NCBI GenBank assembly: GCA_009363875.1
Contig: CM018691.1
Coordinates: 3,472,001 to 3,536,000 of the forward strand
Source: Mikania micrantha
Taxonomy: Eukaryota > Streptophyta > Magnoliopsida > Asterales > Asteraceae
Length of the DNA: 64,000 bases
Direction of reading: 5' to 3'
Under the pieces are notes generated by a model. The model searched no databases, was not told where the DNA came from, and saw nothing but the letters and a program-made list of their open reading frames with translations. Positions 1-13,143 of the stretch are shown in pieces; positions within the stretch are counted from its first letter, which is position 1; each line of letters starts with the position of its first letter. Made by a program: the position numbers and the translations under genes.

Positions 1-1379
1 AAATTATGTATACAAATAAATAATTAAATCATGAATACCATACAACTTCAATGTATAAATTTAATAATATGTTTAGAATATATTGAAAAAAGCAAATAAC
101 TAAATTAAATTAAATAAAATAGATACCTTATAAAAGAAATTGTAAAAAATAAAATAAATAGATACATTATAAAAAATATGAATAAAATGATTTTATTAAA
201 TTGTTATTATCTTTTTATAGCTTTTGATTTAAAGAATATAAATAATTGGTAACTTTTACTATCTTTGTAGTCATTTAGTTTTTGTTTTTCAAGTGTATAT
301 ATCATTTAATCACACATTGTGAATTACAGATATTAAAAATAATTAATATATTATTAAGGAAATGAAGTTAATCTGCAATTAGTTATAAAGTTTTTAATTA
401 AGCTTATTTTCTAATCTGAACTAATAGTAGCAATTGTTTTCCACGAATTATTTTTAAACATTTTAAAATATTTAGCTTGATATAATGATTTAAAAGTTAA
501 AATACAATATGTATAATTATAAAAAAAAAATAAAGTGTAATTCTTAGTTTTTTTTATTGACATAACTTTTTTATTAAAAAATATATAACATTTTGTATAT
601 TAAACCCGTGTAACTCATGAATTTAACCTACTTAGTAATAAAGTTAACGATTATTAGTTATGTAAACAAAATTGTATCACAATCATTTTTAGAACACCTG
701 TAATATTTAAATAATAAAAATATACAAATAATAAAAATAATAATTAAATAATAATATTATTAAAATATTTGTGAACTTTTTTAATTTAAATTTTAAAGTA
801 TACTATTATATATATCTAACTATTATATATATTTAACTAGTAAAATGTTTTACTTTTATGAATCAAAATATAAGAACAAATAATTAGCCAAAACAAGAAA
901 AAAAATTAGGAAATTTTTATGTTCCTTTCTTCAAAGAACACTACATGTAGAGGCCCAATTTCTAATCCAATGTTTTCAGAACCAGACTGGAGTACCGGAC
1001 GCATTACTAGTTACTAGTGGGACGGATTCAAAAACCAAGTGACATAATAAATATATAAACAATTTTATAAAAATATAAAATTATAATCATATTAAAAACA
1101 ACATAATTAATGTTCACACAATCATAATCATTTTTTAAAAAGATAAAAGGTTTGATTGTAATGGTTTATTTTTTGAATTTTGGTTTAAAAAAAAAGAAAA
1201 AAAAAACTGGAAATGTCTTAAATTAACTTTTCAAGAAATCCTTTAAATTATAATATATATATATATATAAAAATATATCAATTATGAAAATTTTGAACCA
1301 TAAAAATGTATTTTACGCATGTTAAAAAAACTTATTCACATATATAAGATATATCTTATTTTTTGAAATCATTAATTAT
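1..1379. other. AT-rich intergenic DNA, no gene seen
   Basis: This stretch is dominated by A/T runs and has no open frame of coding character on either strand. A short CCCGTGT piece near 604 recalls the palindrome of the tandem array that follows. A slightly more GC-rich patch at about 950-1040 may be an old element fragment, but no ends could be defined. Confidence 0.6.
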
Positions 1380-3048
1380 GATAGGGTCAGGATCATTAAA
1401 GATATTGTAATATATACCTAATCGTTTGTTAAACAATGTTCACTAAGATCTAATATATTATTAACTACGGCATACACCCGTGTAGTACACGGGTTTGCGG
1501 AAAAAAAAGTGATTTTATAATTATATCTTCCTAAATTTACATAATTAAAATAATTTTATTACATCCTTTTAAAATTTACATGATTATACTATAACTAATA
1601 ATATTATTGTACCTTTTTTACATTGAAAACTTTAAAATAAAAATTTATAAAAAAATGTTCTTAATATATATAGCATTTAACATACACATTTACACAGGTT
1701 AAATATTTGAATTTTAAAATTATTTTTTCAAAATAACATAACATATATTCTACAAAGGCGTTTTATCAAAAAGTAAAGAATTGATTTATAATTTAATCAT
1801 ATTATTTACTAAGTTAAATAAAATTATTAATATTTAATAATAGAGAGAAGATTAAAAAAATCATAATTTAATAAAAATATGCCATACAAATATTTATTAT
1901 GAGATAGAGGCGATAAAACAATTTTTGAGTGTTTAAAAAGTTAACACGTGGCATGTTAAAACATTTATTTATTATATAGTATAGATTAAAATAATAAATT
2001 TATATCTAAGTTTAGTTTAATCAGTTAACCGAACGGAAAACCAAATTCGAAAATCTGTTTTTTAAGTTACAAACACGGTTCGACTATCAGTTTTTTTAAC
2101 TCCTAGCCGTAAGCGAGCCAAACCGCTACTAAAACAATCATTATCGGCTCAACATAAGTACAAATCGAGTGAGCTAAAAAAGGCATGAGCCTGAGCTCGA
2201 GCTTTAAAAACTACTCACAAGACGAGCTCAAGCTTTAGAAATATATCTCAAACTATCTCTTCACTCATATAAGTTGTGAGTTTTGGATTAGGCAAGCTCA
2301 TGCTCGGTCGACTCATTACACTCCTAATTTGTCATACGTATAAATGCTAGCAGACCAAAGAAAACACATAAAATGAATAGATGTAATATATACCTAATCG
2401 TTTCAAACCATCAAGAAACATCGACCACTATTTTACGTTAGGGTCAGGATCATTAAAGATATTGTAATATATACCTAATCGTTTGTTAAACTATGTTCAC
2501 TAAGATCTTATATATTATTAACTAGGATATACACCCGTGTATTACACGGGTTTGCGAAAAAAAAAAGTGATTTAATAATTATGTCTTCCTAAATTTAGAT
2601 AATTAAAATAATTTTATTACATCTTTTTATATTTACATGATTATACTATAATTAATAATATTAGTTGTACCTTTTTACATTGAAAACTTTAAAGTAAAAT
2701 TTTTTTAAAAAAATGTTCTCAATATATATAACATTAAACAAACTGGTTAAATATTTGAATTTTGAAATTATTTATTCAAAATAACATAACATATATTTTA
2801 CAAAGACGTTTTATCAAAAAGTAAAGAATTGATTTATAATTTAATTATATTATTTACTAAGTTAAATAAAATTATTAATATTTAAGAATAGAGAGAAGAT
2901 GCAAAAAATCATAATTTAATAAAAATATGCCATACAAATATTTATTATGAAAGAGAGGCAGGAAAACAATTTTTGAGTGGTCTAAAAAGTTGACACATGA
3001 CATGTTAAAATCTTTATTTAATATATAGCATAGATATAGATTAAAATA

Positions 3049-3080
<32 letters not shown>

Positions 3081-6000
3081 CTAAGTTTAGTTTAATCAGT
3101 TAACCGAACAGAAAACCGAATTCAGAATTCTGTTTTTTCAGTTACAAACAAGGTTCGACTGTCAGTTTTTTTTTAACGCCTCGCCATAAGCGAGCCAAAC
3201 CGCTACTAAAATAATCAATATCGGCTCAACATAAGTTCAAATCGAGTGAGCTAAAACAAGCATGAGCCTGAGCACGAGCTTTAAAAACTACTAACAAGAC
3301 GAACTCAACCTTTAGAAATGTAGCTCTAGCTTTAGAAATACAGCTCAAACTCTCTCTTCACTCATATGAGTTGTGAGTTTTGGTTTAGGCAAGCTTATGC
3401 TCTGTCGGCTCATTACACTCCTAAATTGTCATGCGTAATAATGCTAGAAGACCAAAGAAAACACATACAAATGAATAGATGTAATAAATACCTAATCGTT
3501 TCAAACCATCAAGAAACATCGATCATTATTTTACGTTAGGGTCAGGATCATTAAAGCTATTGTAATTTATACCTAATCGTTTGTTAAACTATGTTCACTA
3601 AGATCATATATATTATTAACTAGGGTATATACCCGTGTATTACACGCGTTTGCGAAAAAAAATGTGATTTTATAATTATGTCTTCCTAAATTTACTTAAT
3701 TAAAATAATTTTATTACATCTTTTTAAATTTACATGATTATACTATAATTAATAATATTAGTTGTACCTTTTTTACATTGAAAACTTTAAAAAAAAATTA
3801 TTAAAAAAATGTTCTTACTATATATAACATTAAACATACACATTTACACAGGTTAAATATTTGAATTTTAAAATTATTTATTCAAAATAACATAACATAT
3901 ATTTTACAAAGACGTTTTATCAAAAAGTAAAGAATTGATTTATAATTTAATCATATTATTTACTACGTTAAATAAAATTATTAATATTTAATAATACAGA
4001 GAAGAAGCAATAAATCATAATTTAATAAAAATATGCCATACAAATATTTATTATGAAAGAGGCGATAAAACAATTTTTGAGTGGTTTAAAAAGGTGACAC
4101 GTGTAATGTTAAATCATTTATTTATTATATAGTATAGATATAGATATAGATTAAAATAATAAATTTATATCTAAGTTTAGTTTAATCAGTTAACCGAACG
4201 GAAAACCGAATTCGGATTTATGTTTTTTCAGTTACAAACACGGTTCGACTTTCCGTTTTTTTTAACGCCTAGCCGTAAGCGAGCCAAACCGCTACTCACA
4301 AGACGAGCTCAAGCTTTATAAATATGGCTCAAACTATCTCCACACTCATATGAGTTGTGATTTTTGGTTTAGCCAAGCTCATGCTCATCGGCTCATTACA
4401 CCTAATTTGTCATACGTAATAACGATAGGAGGCCAAAGAAAACACATACAAATGAATAGATGTAATATATACCTAATCGTTTCAAACCATCAAGAAACAT
4501 CGACCACTATTTTATGTTAGGGACAGGATCATTAAAGACATTGTAATATATACCTAATCGTTTGTTAAACTACGTTCACTAAGATCTTATATACTATTAA
4601 CTAGGGTATACACCCGTGTATTACACGAGTTTGCGAAAAAAATGTGATTTTATAATTATGTCTTCCAAAATTTACTTAATTAAAATAATTATATTACATG
4701 TTTTTAAATTTACATGATTATACTATAATTAATAATATTAGTTGTACCTTTTTTACATTGAAAACTTTAAAATAAAAATTTTTAAAAAAATGTTCTTAAT
4801 ATATATAACATTAAACATACACATTTACACAGGTTAATTATTCAAAATTAAAATTATTTATTCAAAATAACATAACATATATTTTACAAAGACGTTTTAT
4901 CAAAAAGTAAGGATTGATTTATAATTTAATCATATCATTTACTACGTTAAATAAAATTATTAATATTTAATAATACAGAGAATGAAGAAATAATTCATAA
5001 TTTAATAAAAATATGCCATACAAATATTTATTATAAGAGAGAGGCGAGAAAACAATTTTTGAGTGGTCTAAAAAGTTGACACGTTGCATGTTAAAACATT
5101 TATTTATTATTTAGTATAGATTAAAATAATAAATTTATATCTAAGTTTAGTTTAACCAGTTAACCGAACGAAAAACCGACATTGGAATTCTGTTTTTTCA
5201 GTTACAAACACGGTTCGACTTTCAATTTTTTTTTAACGCCTAGCCGTAAACGAGCCAAACCGCTACTAAAATAATCATTATCGGCTGAACATAGGTTCAA
5301 ATCGAGTGAGCTAAAACAAGCATGAGCCTGAGCTCGAGCTTTAAAAACTACTCACAAGACGAGCTCAAGCTTTAGAAATATGGCTCAAACTCTCTCTTCA
5401 CTCATATGAGTTGTGAGTTTTGGATTAGGCAAGCTCATGCTCTGTCGGCTCATTACACTCCTAATTTGTCGTACGTAGTAATGCTAGAAGATCAAAGAAA
5501 ACACATACAAATGAATAGATGTAACATATACCTAATCGTTTCAATCTATCAAGAAACATCAACCACTATTTTACGTTAGGGTGAGGATCATTAAAGATAT
5601 TGTAATATATACCAAATCGTTTGTTAAACTATGTTCACTAAAATCTTATATATTATTAACTAGGATATACACCTGTGTATTACACGGATTTGCGAAAAAA
5701 AATGTGATTTAATAATTATGTCTTCCTAAATTTAGATAATTAAAATAATTTTATTACATCTTTTTATATTTACATGATTAAACTATAATTAATAATATTA
5801 GTTATACCTTTTTTACATTGAAAATTTAAAATAAAAATTTTTTAAAAAAATGTTCTCAATATATATAACATTAAACATACACATTTACACATGTTAAATA
5901 TTTGAATTTTAAAATTATTTATTCAAAATAACATAACATATACTTTACAAAGGTGTTTTATCAAAAAGTAAAGAATTGATTTATAATTTAATCATATTAT

Positions 6001-7769
6001 TTACTTAGTTAAATAAATTTATTAATATTTAATAATACAGCGAGGAATAAATAAATCATAATTTAATAAAAATATGCCATACAAATATTTATTATGAGAT
6101 AGAGGCGGTAAAACAATTTTTGATGTTCTAAAAAGTTAACACGTGGCATGTTAAAACTTTATTTATTATATATTATAGATTAAAATAATAAATTTATATC
6201 TAAGTATAGTTTAATTAGTTAACCGAACGGAAAACCGAAATCGGAATTCTGTTTTTTCAGTTACAAACACGGTTCAACTTTCAGTTTTTTTTAACGCCTA
6301 GCCATAAGCGAGCCAAACCACTACTAAAATAATCATTATCGGCTCAACATGGGTTCAAATCGAGTGAGATAAAACAAGCATGAGCCTGAACTCGAGCTTT
6401 AAAAACTACTCACAAGACGAGCTCAAGCTTTAGAAATATGGCTCAAACTCTCTCTTCACTCATATGAGTTGTGAGTTTTGGATTAGGCAAGCTCATGCTC
6501 TGTCGGCTCATTACACTCCTTATTTGTCATACGCAATAATGATAGCAGACCAAAGAAAACACATACAAATGAATAGATGTAATATATACCTAATCGTTCC
6601 AAACCATCAAGAAACATCGATCACTATTATACGTTAAGGACACGATCATTAAAGATATTGTAATATATACCTAATCGTTTGTTAAACTATGTTCACTAAG
6701 ATCTTATATATTATTAACTAGGGTATACAAAAGTGTATTACATGAGTTTGCCAAAAAAAATGTGATTCAATAATTATGTATTCCTAAATTTACATAATTA
6801 AAATATTTATATTATTTACTAGGGTATACAAAAGTGTATTACACGGGTTTGCCAAAAAAAAATGTGATTCAATAATTATGTATTCCTAAATTTACATAAT
6901 TAAAATAATTTAATTACATCGTTTTAAATTTAGATGATTATGCGATAATTAATAATATTTGTTGTACATTTTTTATATTGAAAACTTTAAAATAAAAATT
7001 TATAAAAAAAATGTTCTTAATATATATAACATTAAACATACACATTTACACAGTTAAATATTTGAATTTTAAAATTATTTATTCAATATAACATAACATA
7101 TATTTTACAAAGACGTTTTATCAAAATGTAAAGAATTGATTTATAATTTAATCATATTATTTACTAAGTTAAATAAAATTATTAATATTTAATAATAGAG
7201 AGAAGATGCAAAAAATCATAATTTAATAAAAATATGCCATACAAATATTTATTATGACAGAGAGGCAGGATAACAATTTTTGAGTGGTCTAAAAAGTTGA
7301 TACATGGCATGTTAAAGCCTTTATTTATTATATAGTATAGATTAAAATAATAAATTTATATCTAAGTTTAGTTTAATCAGTTTACCGAACGGAAAACCGA
7401 ATTCAAAGTTCTGTTTTTTCAGTTACAAACAGGGTTCGACTGTCAGTTTTTTTTTAACGCCTCGTCATAAGCGAGCCAAACCGCTACAAAAATAATCATT
7501 ATCGGCTTAACATAGGTTCAAATCGAGTGAGCTAAAACAAGCATGAACCTGAGCTCGAGCTTATAAAAATACTAACAAGACAAGCTCAAACTTTAGAAAT
7601 ATAGCTCAAGCTTTGGAAATATAGCTCAAACTCTCTATTCACTCATATGAGTTGTGAGTTTTGGATTAGGCAAGTTTATGCTTTGTCGACTCATTACACT
7701 CCTAATTTGTCATACGTAATAATGCTAGAAGACCAAAGAAAACACATACAAATGAATAGATGTAATAAA
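1380..7769 (+). repeat. Tandem array of six ~1.06 kb units with Helitron-like sub-termini
   Basis: Six head-to-tail units start at 1380, 2437, 3535, 4516, 5575 and 6633, each marked by a GTTAGGGTCAGGATCATT-like string. Each unit contains, in order, a TC-starting AT-rich segment, the palindrome CCCGTGTATTACACGGG or a decayed form of it, about 500 bp of AT-rich DNA, a GTTAACCGAACGG segment, and a GAGCTC/AAGCTT-rich part with short inverted repeats. Unit lengths are about 1057, 1098, 981, 1059, 1058 and 1137 bp. Unit 3 is short because of an internal deletion between CTACT repeats. The array stops abruptly where the copia fragment begins. The palindrome close to a 5'-TC end resembles plant non-autonomous Helitrons, but I see no clear CTRR 3' end. 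No coding frame is present. Confidence 0.85.
6716..6915 (+). repeat. 100-bp local duplication inside array unit 6
   Basis: The segment starting ACTAGGGTATACAAAAGTG is present twice in direct orientation, about 100 bp apart (starts near 6718 and 6818). The copies differ by a few bases, including ACATGAG versus ACACGGG in the palindrome arm. No other unit has this duplication. Confidence 0.8.
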
Positions 7770-9107
7770 CTCCTCAAACAATGACACTCAACCAAGTACT
7801 CAACCTACCAATCTTCGCCAAAATCCTAAGCAAATAACTACAATGCCTCTACTTTCCTCACATCCACACATCCCTCCCTAACCGAACCCTCCACCTTTGC
7901 CATTGCCAAAAAAATACCTCAATGGCATGCAGCCATGACAGAAGAGTTCAAATCTTTAATGGAAAATAGAACATGGACTCTAGTGTGTATAGGTTAAAAC
8001 ATGATTAAAAAATGGAAAAATCACATGCCATAAAGCCCGGTTAGTCGCAAAAGGTTTCAATCAACAACCTAGAATTGATTATCATGAGACGTTTAGTCCG
8101 GTAGTAAAATCTGCTACTGTTCGAGTAGTATTGACTCTTTCTGTCACAAGGCAGCGGCCTCTTCGTCAACTTATGTCCAAAACGCATTCTTACATGGTGA
8201 TCTCAATGAAACCGTTTACTTACGCCAACCAACAGGCTTCATTGATCCACAAAAGCAAAATCACCTTTGTTTGCTCCACAAATCCTTATATGGACTCAAA
8301 TAAGCTCCTCGGGCATGATTCAATCGTCTTTCAGAGGTCTTATTACAACTTGGTTTTAAAGGCTCTAAAACAGATCCATCTTTGTTTATATACTACAACA
8401 ATGGCGCTCTCATGTACATGACTGTCTAAGTGGATGATATCGTAATTACTTGCAATAATTCTCAGCTGGTGATCTCATTCGACGGCTAAGCATCACATTT
8501 GCATTCAAGACATGGGTCGTCTTTCATACTTTCTAGGCATTGAGGTGGTTCATAAAGGAAATGATTTGTTTCTTTCCTAATAAAAAATTATATTTCTGAT
8601 ATTATTCACAAGGCTGGTCTCTCTAAATCTAAACAAGTTGATTATCCTATGGCCTCCAACTCCACCTTGGCTATTGGTGATAGTCCTCAATTTGACAATC
8701 CAGTTAAATTTAGGCAAACTGTTGGAGCATTGCAGTATTTGACTCTTTCTCGTCCCGACATAACCTTTGCAGTTAACAAGGTTTGCCAATTTATTCACTC
8801 CCCCACAGAAAATCACTTATCAGCATTCAAAAGAATTCTTCGTTATTTACAAGGCACCTCTCATTTTGGTCTGCAGATTCAACACAAATCAGCCTCTATT
8901 CTTCATGCTTACACATAAAAGCTTATAGACCATCTCTTACTCTGATGCAGATTGGGCTGGCTCTCTAGATTGACCGTCAATCCACCCCGGGATATGCCAT
9001 CAATCTTGGAGCTAATCTTATCTCGTGGCGTACTGGTGAAAAAAAAAACGGTCTCTCGGCCATCTACGGAGGCAGAATATAAAGCCTTGGTAGACACTAT
9101 TTAAGAA
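7767..9107 (+). pseudogene. Ty1/copia reverse transcriptase-RNase H fragment, broken
   Basis: Pieces of copia Pol are readable in order in shifting frames. An N-terminal RT motif with a W..AM..E pattern lies near 7920-7980. The block around 8160-8310 covers the FLHG-L, VY--QP-GF and LYGLK-type motifs. A VDDI remnant of the catalytic YVDD lies near 8430. A connection/RNase H region carries ADWAGS near 8948-8970 and a PSTEAEY stretch near 9058-9085. Several stops and frameshifts (for example a stop before the DDI and an in-frame TAA near 8578) exclude function. No gag, integrase or LTR is visible beside it. The longest open piece is 89 residues (8649-8918). It is closely related to the second fragment at 11443-13518, so the two derive from a local duplication. 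Confidence 0.88.
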
Positions 9108-10994
9108 CATCAAAATAAGGATAAAGGTGAATCTAACGTGCGCGCGCCCGTTCACTCACACACATATAAACACAAAAGTATCCAAAACAGAGAATAGTAT
9201 TTTTATGGAAAGCTAAAACTATCAATAAAGATATGTTGAATGACAGAAAAAAATATTATTAGATATACCTGCAGCGACTAAACCCACTATGATTGATGAC
9301 ATGGTTATGGTAAACGTAAGAAACGCAGTAAAGAATGCAAGCCAAGTTACCTTGTTGCCATAAAAGCAAGAAAACAGCAGGGAAGCCTCCAACTGCTGCC
9401 AAAGAGATGAGAAAGAAGATGACAATTGCATTCACAATTGCTGCAACAAACACCAGCATGAACTCCAGCCGAAACTACCAACAGAACGCGTGGAGGACTT
9501 CACGAGTCCAAATCACAACCTCACGCTTCGTGTTCAAACTAGCCTTACGAAACATTGGAGTCACATTAACAAAAGACTTCTTGATCCGCGTATTGATCCA
9601 AATTGGATTCAATCATATGAACATAAACGCCATACAGAGTGAAATCTTCACCTAATTCACATGTGTCCACTTTTTTGTTGGATCTAGAGCTTGAGTGTTC
9701 TACCTTTTCTTCCGGTGATAACATGTCGCCGTGGAGTTTCTCTGACCACCGTTCATCACCATCATTTGCTTGCGGATCTTCCCTAGTGTTAATATATGAA
9801 ATTTGTCCCTGTTGTCATGTTTCATGATTAGTAAGAGTAATCTTTACTTGGTTAACGAAACTGATTAAGAAACCGACTGTAAATTTGGAGATTCTAAAAC
9901 ACCCTTTCCATCATCATAGAGCAATTTTTCGGTAAAAAAAATTATTCAAATTGTAACATATATAAATATGTACCTATCGAGCATCAACTCCAATTCCCCA
10001 CCGTCATGGCTGAATCGACTGATCTAATTGCCGAAACTAATAGCTCCCTTTTTAATCTTTTAGGCAAAAACCAAGATTGATCTGGAAAATTATCCAACTT
10101 GAGTTAAACGTGTGTAAATAAACTTGAGATATATGCATATATACCAATTGAATTTTGGTTTTTGAATTTGCATGTCTGGGGTTTGGTGGTATCATGCAAG
10201 CTAGTGATTCTTGAATTACTTTTAAGCCTGCCAAGAAATGAAAATGAATTGAATCCTGATCAATTTGTATCAAGTAAAAGTTGAATTTGCAATAAAAATA
10301 ATCAAATTTAAAATGATTTGCACCTCCTTGTGAACAATTGAGAGCCGATTTGCATAATCCTTAGCCACACGTTGAGATGTACCACCAAGCAACAAAATGA
10401 AGCAGAGGAATCCTTAATGCATCAGCCTAATAGACTGCAGTGGGCCTAAATTTATAATATTCAAGATCAAGAATGATAATGAAAAAATATAGCTAAAATA
10501 ATTATAACTCACGAAAATAATCGTCCTTTTTAAGTGGCAAGGCTTTGGTCTCAGAATAATCTGCTTCAGTGTATAGAGAAGGTGTAGAAAAAAATACATT
10601 CACCTGACTATCCTTATCCTGTAGACATATGTAGTCACATTTCAAATACAAAAAAAAAAAAAAGAAAAAAAAAAGATGAGTGTGTTAGATAAGAGGTAGA
10701 ACTGCTATTTTAGTATGGGCCAGGTTTGGTAGATCCATAAACACATGCTATTTTAGTATGAGTAATCAAGGAGGTAAATAAACTAAAACATGCTATTACA
10801 AGTTTATAAATAAAGTGACTTAAGTAAAAATATTCATTTAGGCACTTTCCAACTTGTTTAGCCCATTTGATTCAATTACTTTCTACCTAGGGCCGGGGGT
10901 TGAGACTTAATGATAAGTAGAATTTTACAACAGATTGTGAGTTCAAACCAAACTAAAGGGGAAAAAATCGTTCAATTATTTCTTTCCTTTTTAT
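9108..10994. other. Segment between the copia copy and repeat A, with no intact gene
   Basis: About 1.9 kb separates the truncated 3' end of copia fragment 1 from direct repeat A. Fragment 2 runs straight into repeat A' with no such spacer. So this block was either inserted here or lost from the second copy. It holds the minus-strand exon-like segment at 9269-9808. A tRNA-like B-box remnant (GTTCAAACC) lies near 10943. Otherwise it is AT-rich with no recognisable gene. Confidence 0.5.
9269..9808 (-). pseudogene. Exon-like remnant with two hydrophobic segments
   Basis: On the minus strand an intron-like acceptor (GACAACAG) at about 9809 opens into a frame of more than 60 codons containing the acidic, polar stretch ANDGDERWSEKLHGDM. 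After frame changes there is a hydrophobic segment (VFVAAIVNAIVIFFLISLAA) and a second one ending FTITMSSIIVGLVAAG, followed by a donor-like GTATATC at about 9268. At least two frameshifts and one stop interrupt it. The pattern suggests the last part of a multi-exon membrane protein. I do not recognise the family with confidence. The same acceptor context recurs at 11281 and 13812, which implies local duplication of this gene piece. Confidence 0.35.
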
Positions 10995-11428
10995 AATGAC
11001 TTGTATGACGAAGTGTTTAGGATAAAACCAAACCCAAGTCAAACCATTAACTAATAGATTGAAACTCAACCTATACAAATATGACACTATACAAACAAAC
11101 ATACCCAATGATTTCCCACTTTACAAATAAGACACTATGAATACCATAATTTAAAAATTAACAGCAAAGAAATGCAAAGTATAGAAACGGTTGGTGGTGT
11201 ACCTGACTTTATTGACATAATGAATGAACGTGTCCGCATTTCAAAACCATGATTCCGCACATGAATATTTGAAATCTGTCCCTGTTGTCATGTTACATGA
11301 TTTGTGTGAGCAATCTTTTCCTACTAACCAAGTTAAAATAAAATATATACTTGGCTAATCAATACTCTTAAGCTCATTTAAGCAAAGACACCAAAAAAAA
11401 AAAAAAAAAAACTATTAAAGCATAAAGG
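10995..11428. repeat. Direct repeat A flanking copia fragment 2 (left copy)
   Basis: About 430 bp from TGACTTGTATGACG to the string ACTATTAAAGCATA is repeated at 13526-13946 with only scattered differences. It contains an A-rich tract. Together with the copia piece it forms a tandem duplication: A, copia, A'. A shorter related stretch (CTGTTGTCATGTT context) also lies at about 9800-9870. Confidence 0.85.
11203..11281 (-). other. Possible duplicated exon in repeat A
   Basis: On the minus strand a GACAACAG acceptor and a GTCAG|GTACACC donor bound a 79-bp open stretch reading NHGFEMRTRSFIMSIKS. The matching interval of repeat A' keeps both splice-like borders and the frame, reading NHGFETRTSSFIMSIKS. 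Its presence in both copies may reflect only recent duplication. The product is not recognised. Confidence 0.25.
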
Positions 11429-11766
11429 AAATATATATATGATATTATTCACAAAGCTGGTCTCTCTAAATCTAAACCAATTGATTCTCCTATGGCCTCC
11501 AACTCCACCTTGGCTCTTGGTGACAGTCCTCAATTTGACAATCCAGTTAAATTTAGGCAAACTGTTGGAGCATTGCAGTATTTGACTCTTTCTCGTCCCG
11601 ACATAACCTTTGCAGTTAACAAGGTTTGCCAATTTATGCACTCCCCCACAGAAAATCACTGCTCAGCAGTCAAAAGAATTCTTCGTTATTTACAAGGCAC
11701 CACTCATTTTGTGGTCTGCTGATTCAACACTAATCAGCCTCTATTCTTCATGCTTACACATAAGCT

Positions 11767-13143
11767 CTATGTTGTCAAAGGCGATCGCTTCTGCGCTAAG
11801 GCGATGAAAAAAAGCCCAGCGCATAAATTGCGCTTCTGGGCATATTAGGCGAGGCGGTGTGCGGTTTTTTCTAAAAGCCCAAATAGGCGGTGGCTTTTCT
11901 GGGAGGCGCAACCCCATGAGGCGGTGGCTTCAGATGAAAAAAGCGGTGTTTTTTTTTTAATTGTATTTGGTTTAGATTTAAAGATTTTACGTTTAATTAG
12001 TTTGGCAAATTTCGATTAAACAATTATGGGAAATAGGATATTACGTTTAATTAGTTTGGCAAATCAAAAAGTTTTGCCGACTCCTCGGCAGAACAGTTCT
12101 CTTCCACGACTCCTCTACAAGGCCGTTTTCTTCCAATCAGCAATCGCACAGTGAAATTACCTCGAACCAAGCAGTCGATCATCTTCAAATTAACTTCATC
12201 CAGTGCAGAAATCAGGTTTTTAACTTCATACAGCAGCAAGCGCACGACATCTTCTGATTTTTTTCACATTTTTGTTATAATTTTTGTTATTTGATTGTAA
12301 TCGAAATTACGTTTCATTTCAAGTTCTCATTTGATTTTAATTTTTGCTATTTGATTGTAATCAACATTACGTTTCATTTCAAGTTCTTATTTTAACAGAA
12401 TTTTTGTTATCTGATTGAATTAGATATTATGTTTCAACTTTCAAGTTCTTATCTTAATCGAATTTTTGTTATCTGATTGAATTACATATTAGAGTAAACT
12501 TCTCTTTTGCTCCCTGTGGTTTGACAAAAGTAACCATTTTCATCCAAATTTTGAAATTTTGCAATTTTCCTCCATTAGTTTTAGAAAATTAACCATTTTA
12601 GTCCCTGTGGTTTGACAAAAGTAACCATTTTCATCCAAAGTTTAAATGGACTTTGGATGAAAATGGTTAATTTTCTGAAACTAATGGAGGAAAATTGCAA
12701 AATTTCAAAATTTGGATGAAAATGGTTACTTTTGTCAAACCACAGGGAGCAAAAGAGAAGTTTACTCTACATATTATGTTTCAACTTTCAAGTTATTATT
12801 TTAATAGAATTTTTGTTATCTGATTGAATTAGATATTATGTTTCTACTTTCAAGTTCTTATTTTAATCGAATTTTTGTTATCTGATTGAAATTTTTGGTA
12901 TTGATTTTGAATGTTTGGTTTTCAACTTTGAACATCATGAAATTGGTTTTTATCATTTGATATTTAGTAATATGAATTGGAATTTTGGAAGAAAGTTCTA
13001 AAGTATAAGTGTGTAATTATATTTTATTTTTCTATTATATTTGCGCTTTTTTTTCTCAGGCTAGCGCTTTTTTTGCGCCTATCGCCTAGGCCCAAGGCGA
13101 GACCATAAGGCCTTAAGTGCGCCTAACGCCTTTGACAACTATG
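11767..13143. mobile_element. Non-autonomous hAT-like element (~1.38 kb) inserted in copia fragment 2
   Basis: The 8-bp string CATAAGCT flanks it on both sides (11759-11766 and 13144-13151) and matches the uninterrupted copia sequence, so it is a target-site duplication. The ends are inverted repeats sharing GTTGTCAAAGGCG, next to sub-terminal GGCGC-rich segments on both sides. The 8-bp duplication points to the hAT superfamily. No transposase is visible inside. The interior is AT-rich with repeated motifs (TTTTTGTTATCTGATTGAAT and ATTATGTTTC) and carries the nested foldback element at 12492-12767. Confidence 0.85.
12492..12767. mobile_element. Foldback MULE-type MITE nested in the hAT-like element
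   Basis: The 276-bp element is flanked by a perfect 9-bp duplication, TACATATTA (12483-12491 and 12768-12776). That length is typical of Mutator-like elements. The termini GAGTAAACTTCTCTTTTGC are perfect inverted repeats, and the two halves continue to pair over about 110 bp each. A stretch containing CCCTGTGGTTTGACAAAAGT occurs twice in the left half. There is no coding capacity. Confidence 0.9.

Noticed and set aside
8131..8421. 96-residue open frame as a gene
   Set aside because: It is an out-of-frame reading of the copia reverse transcriptase fragment.
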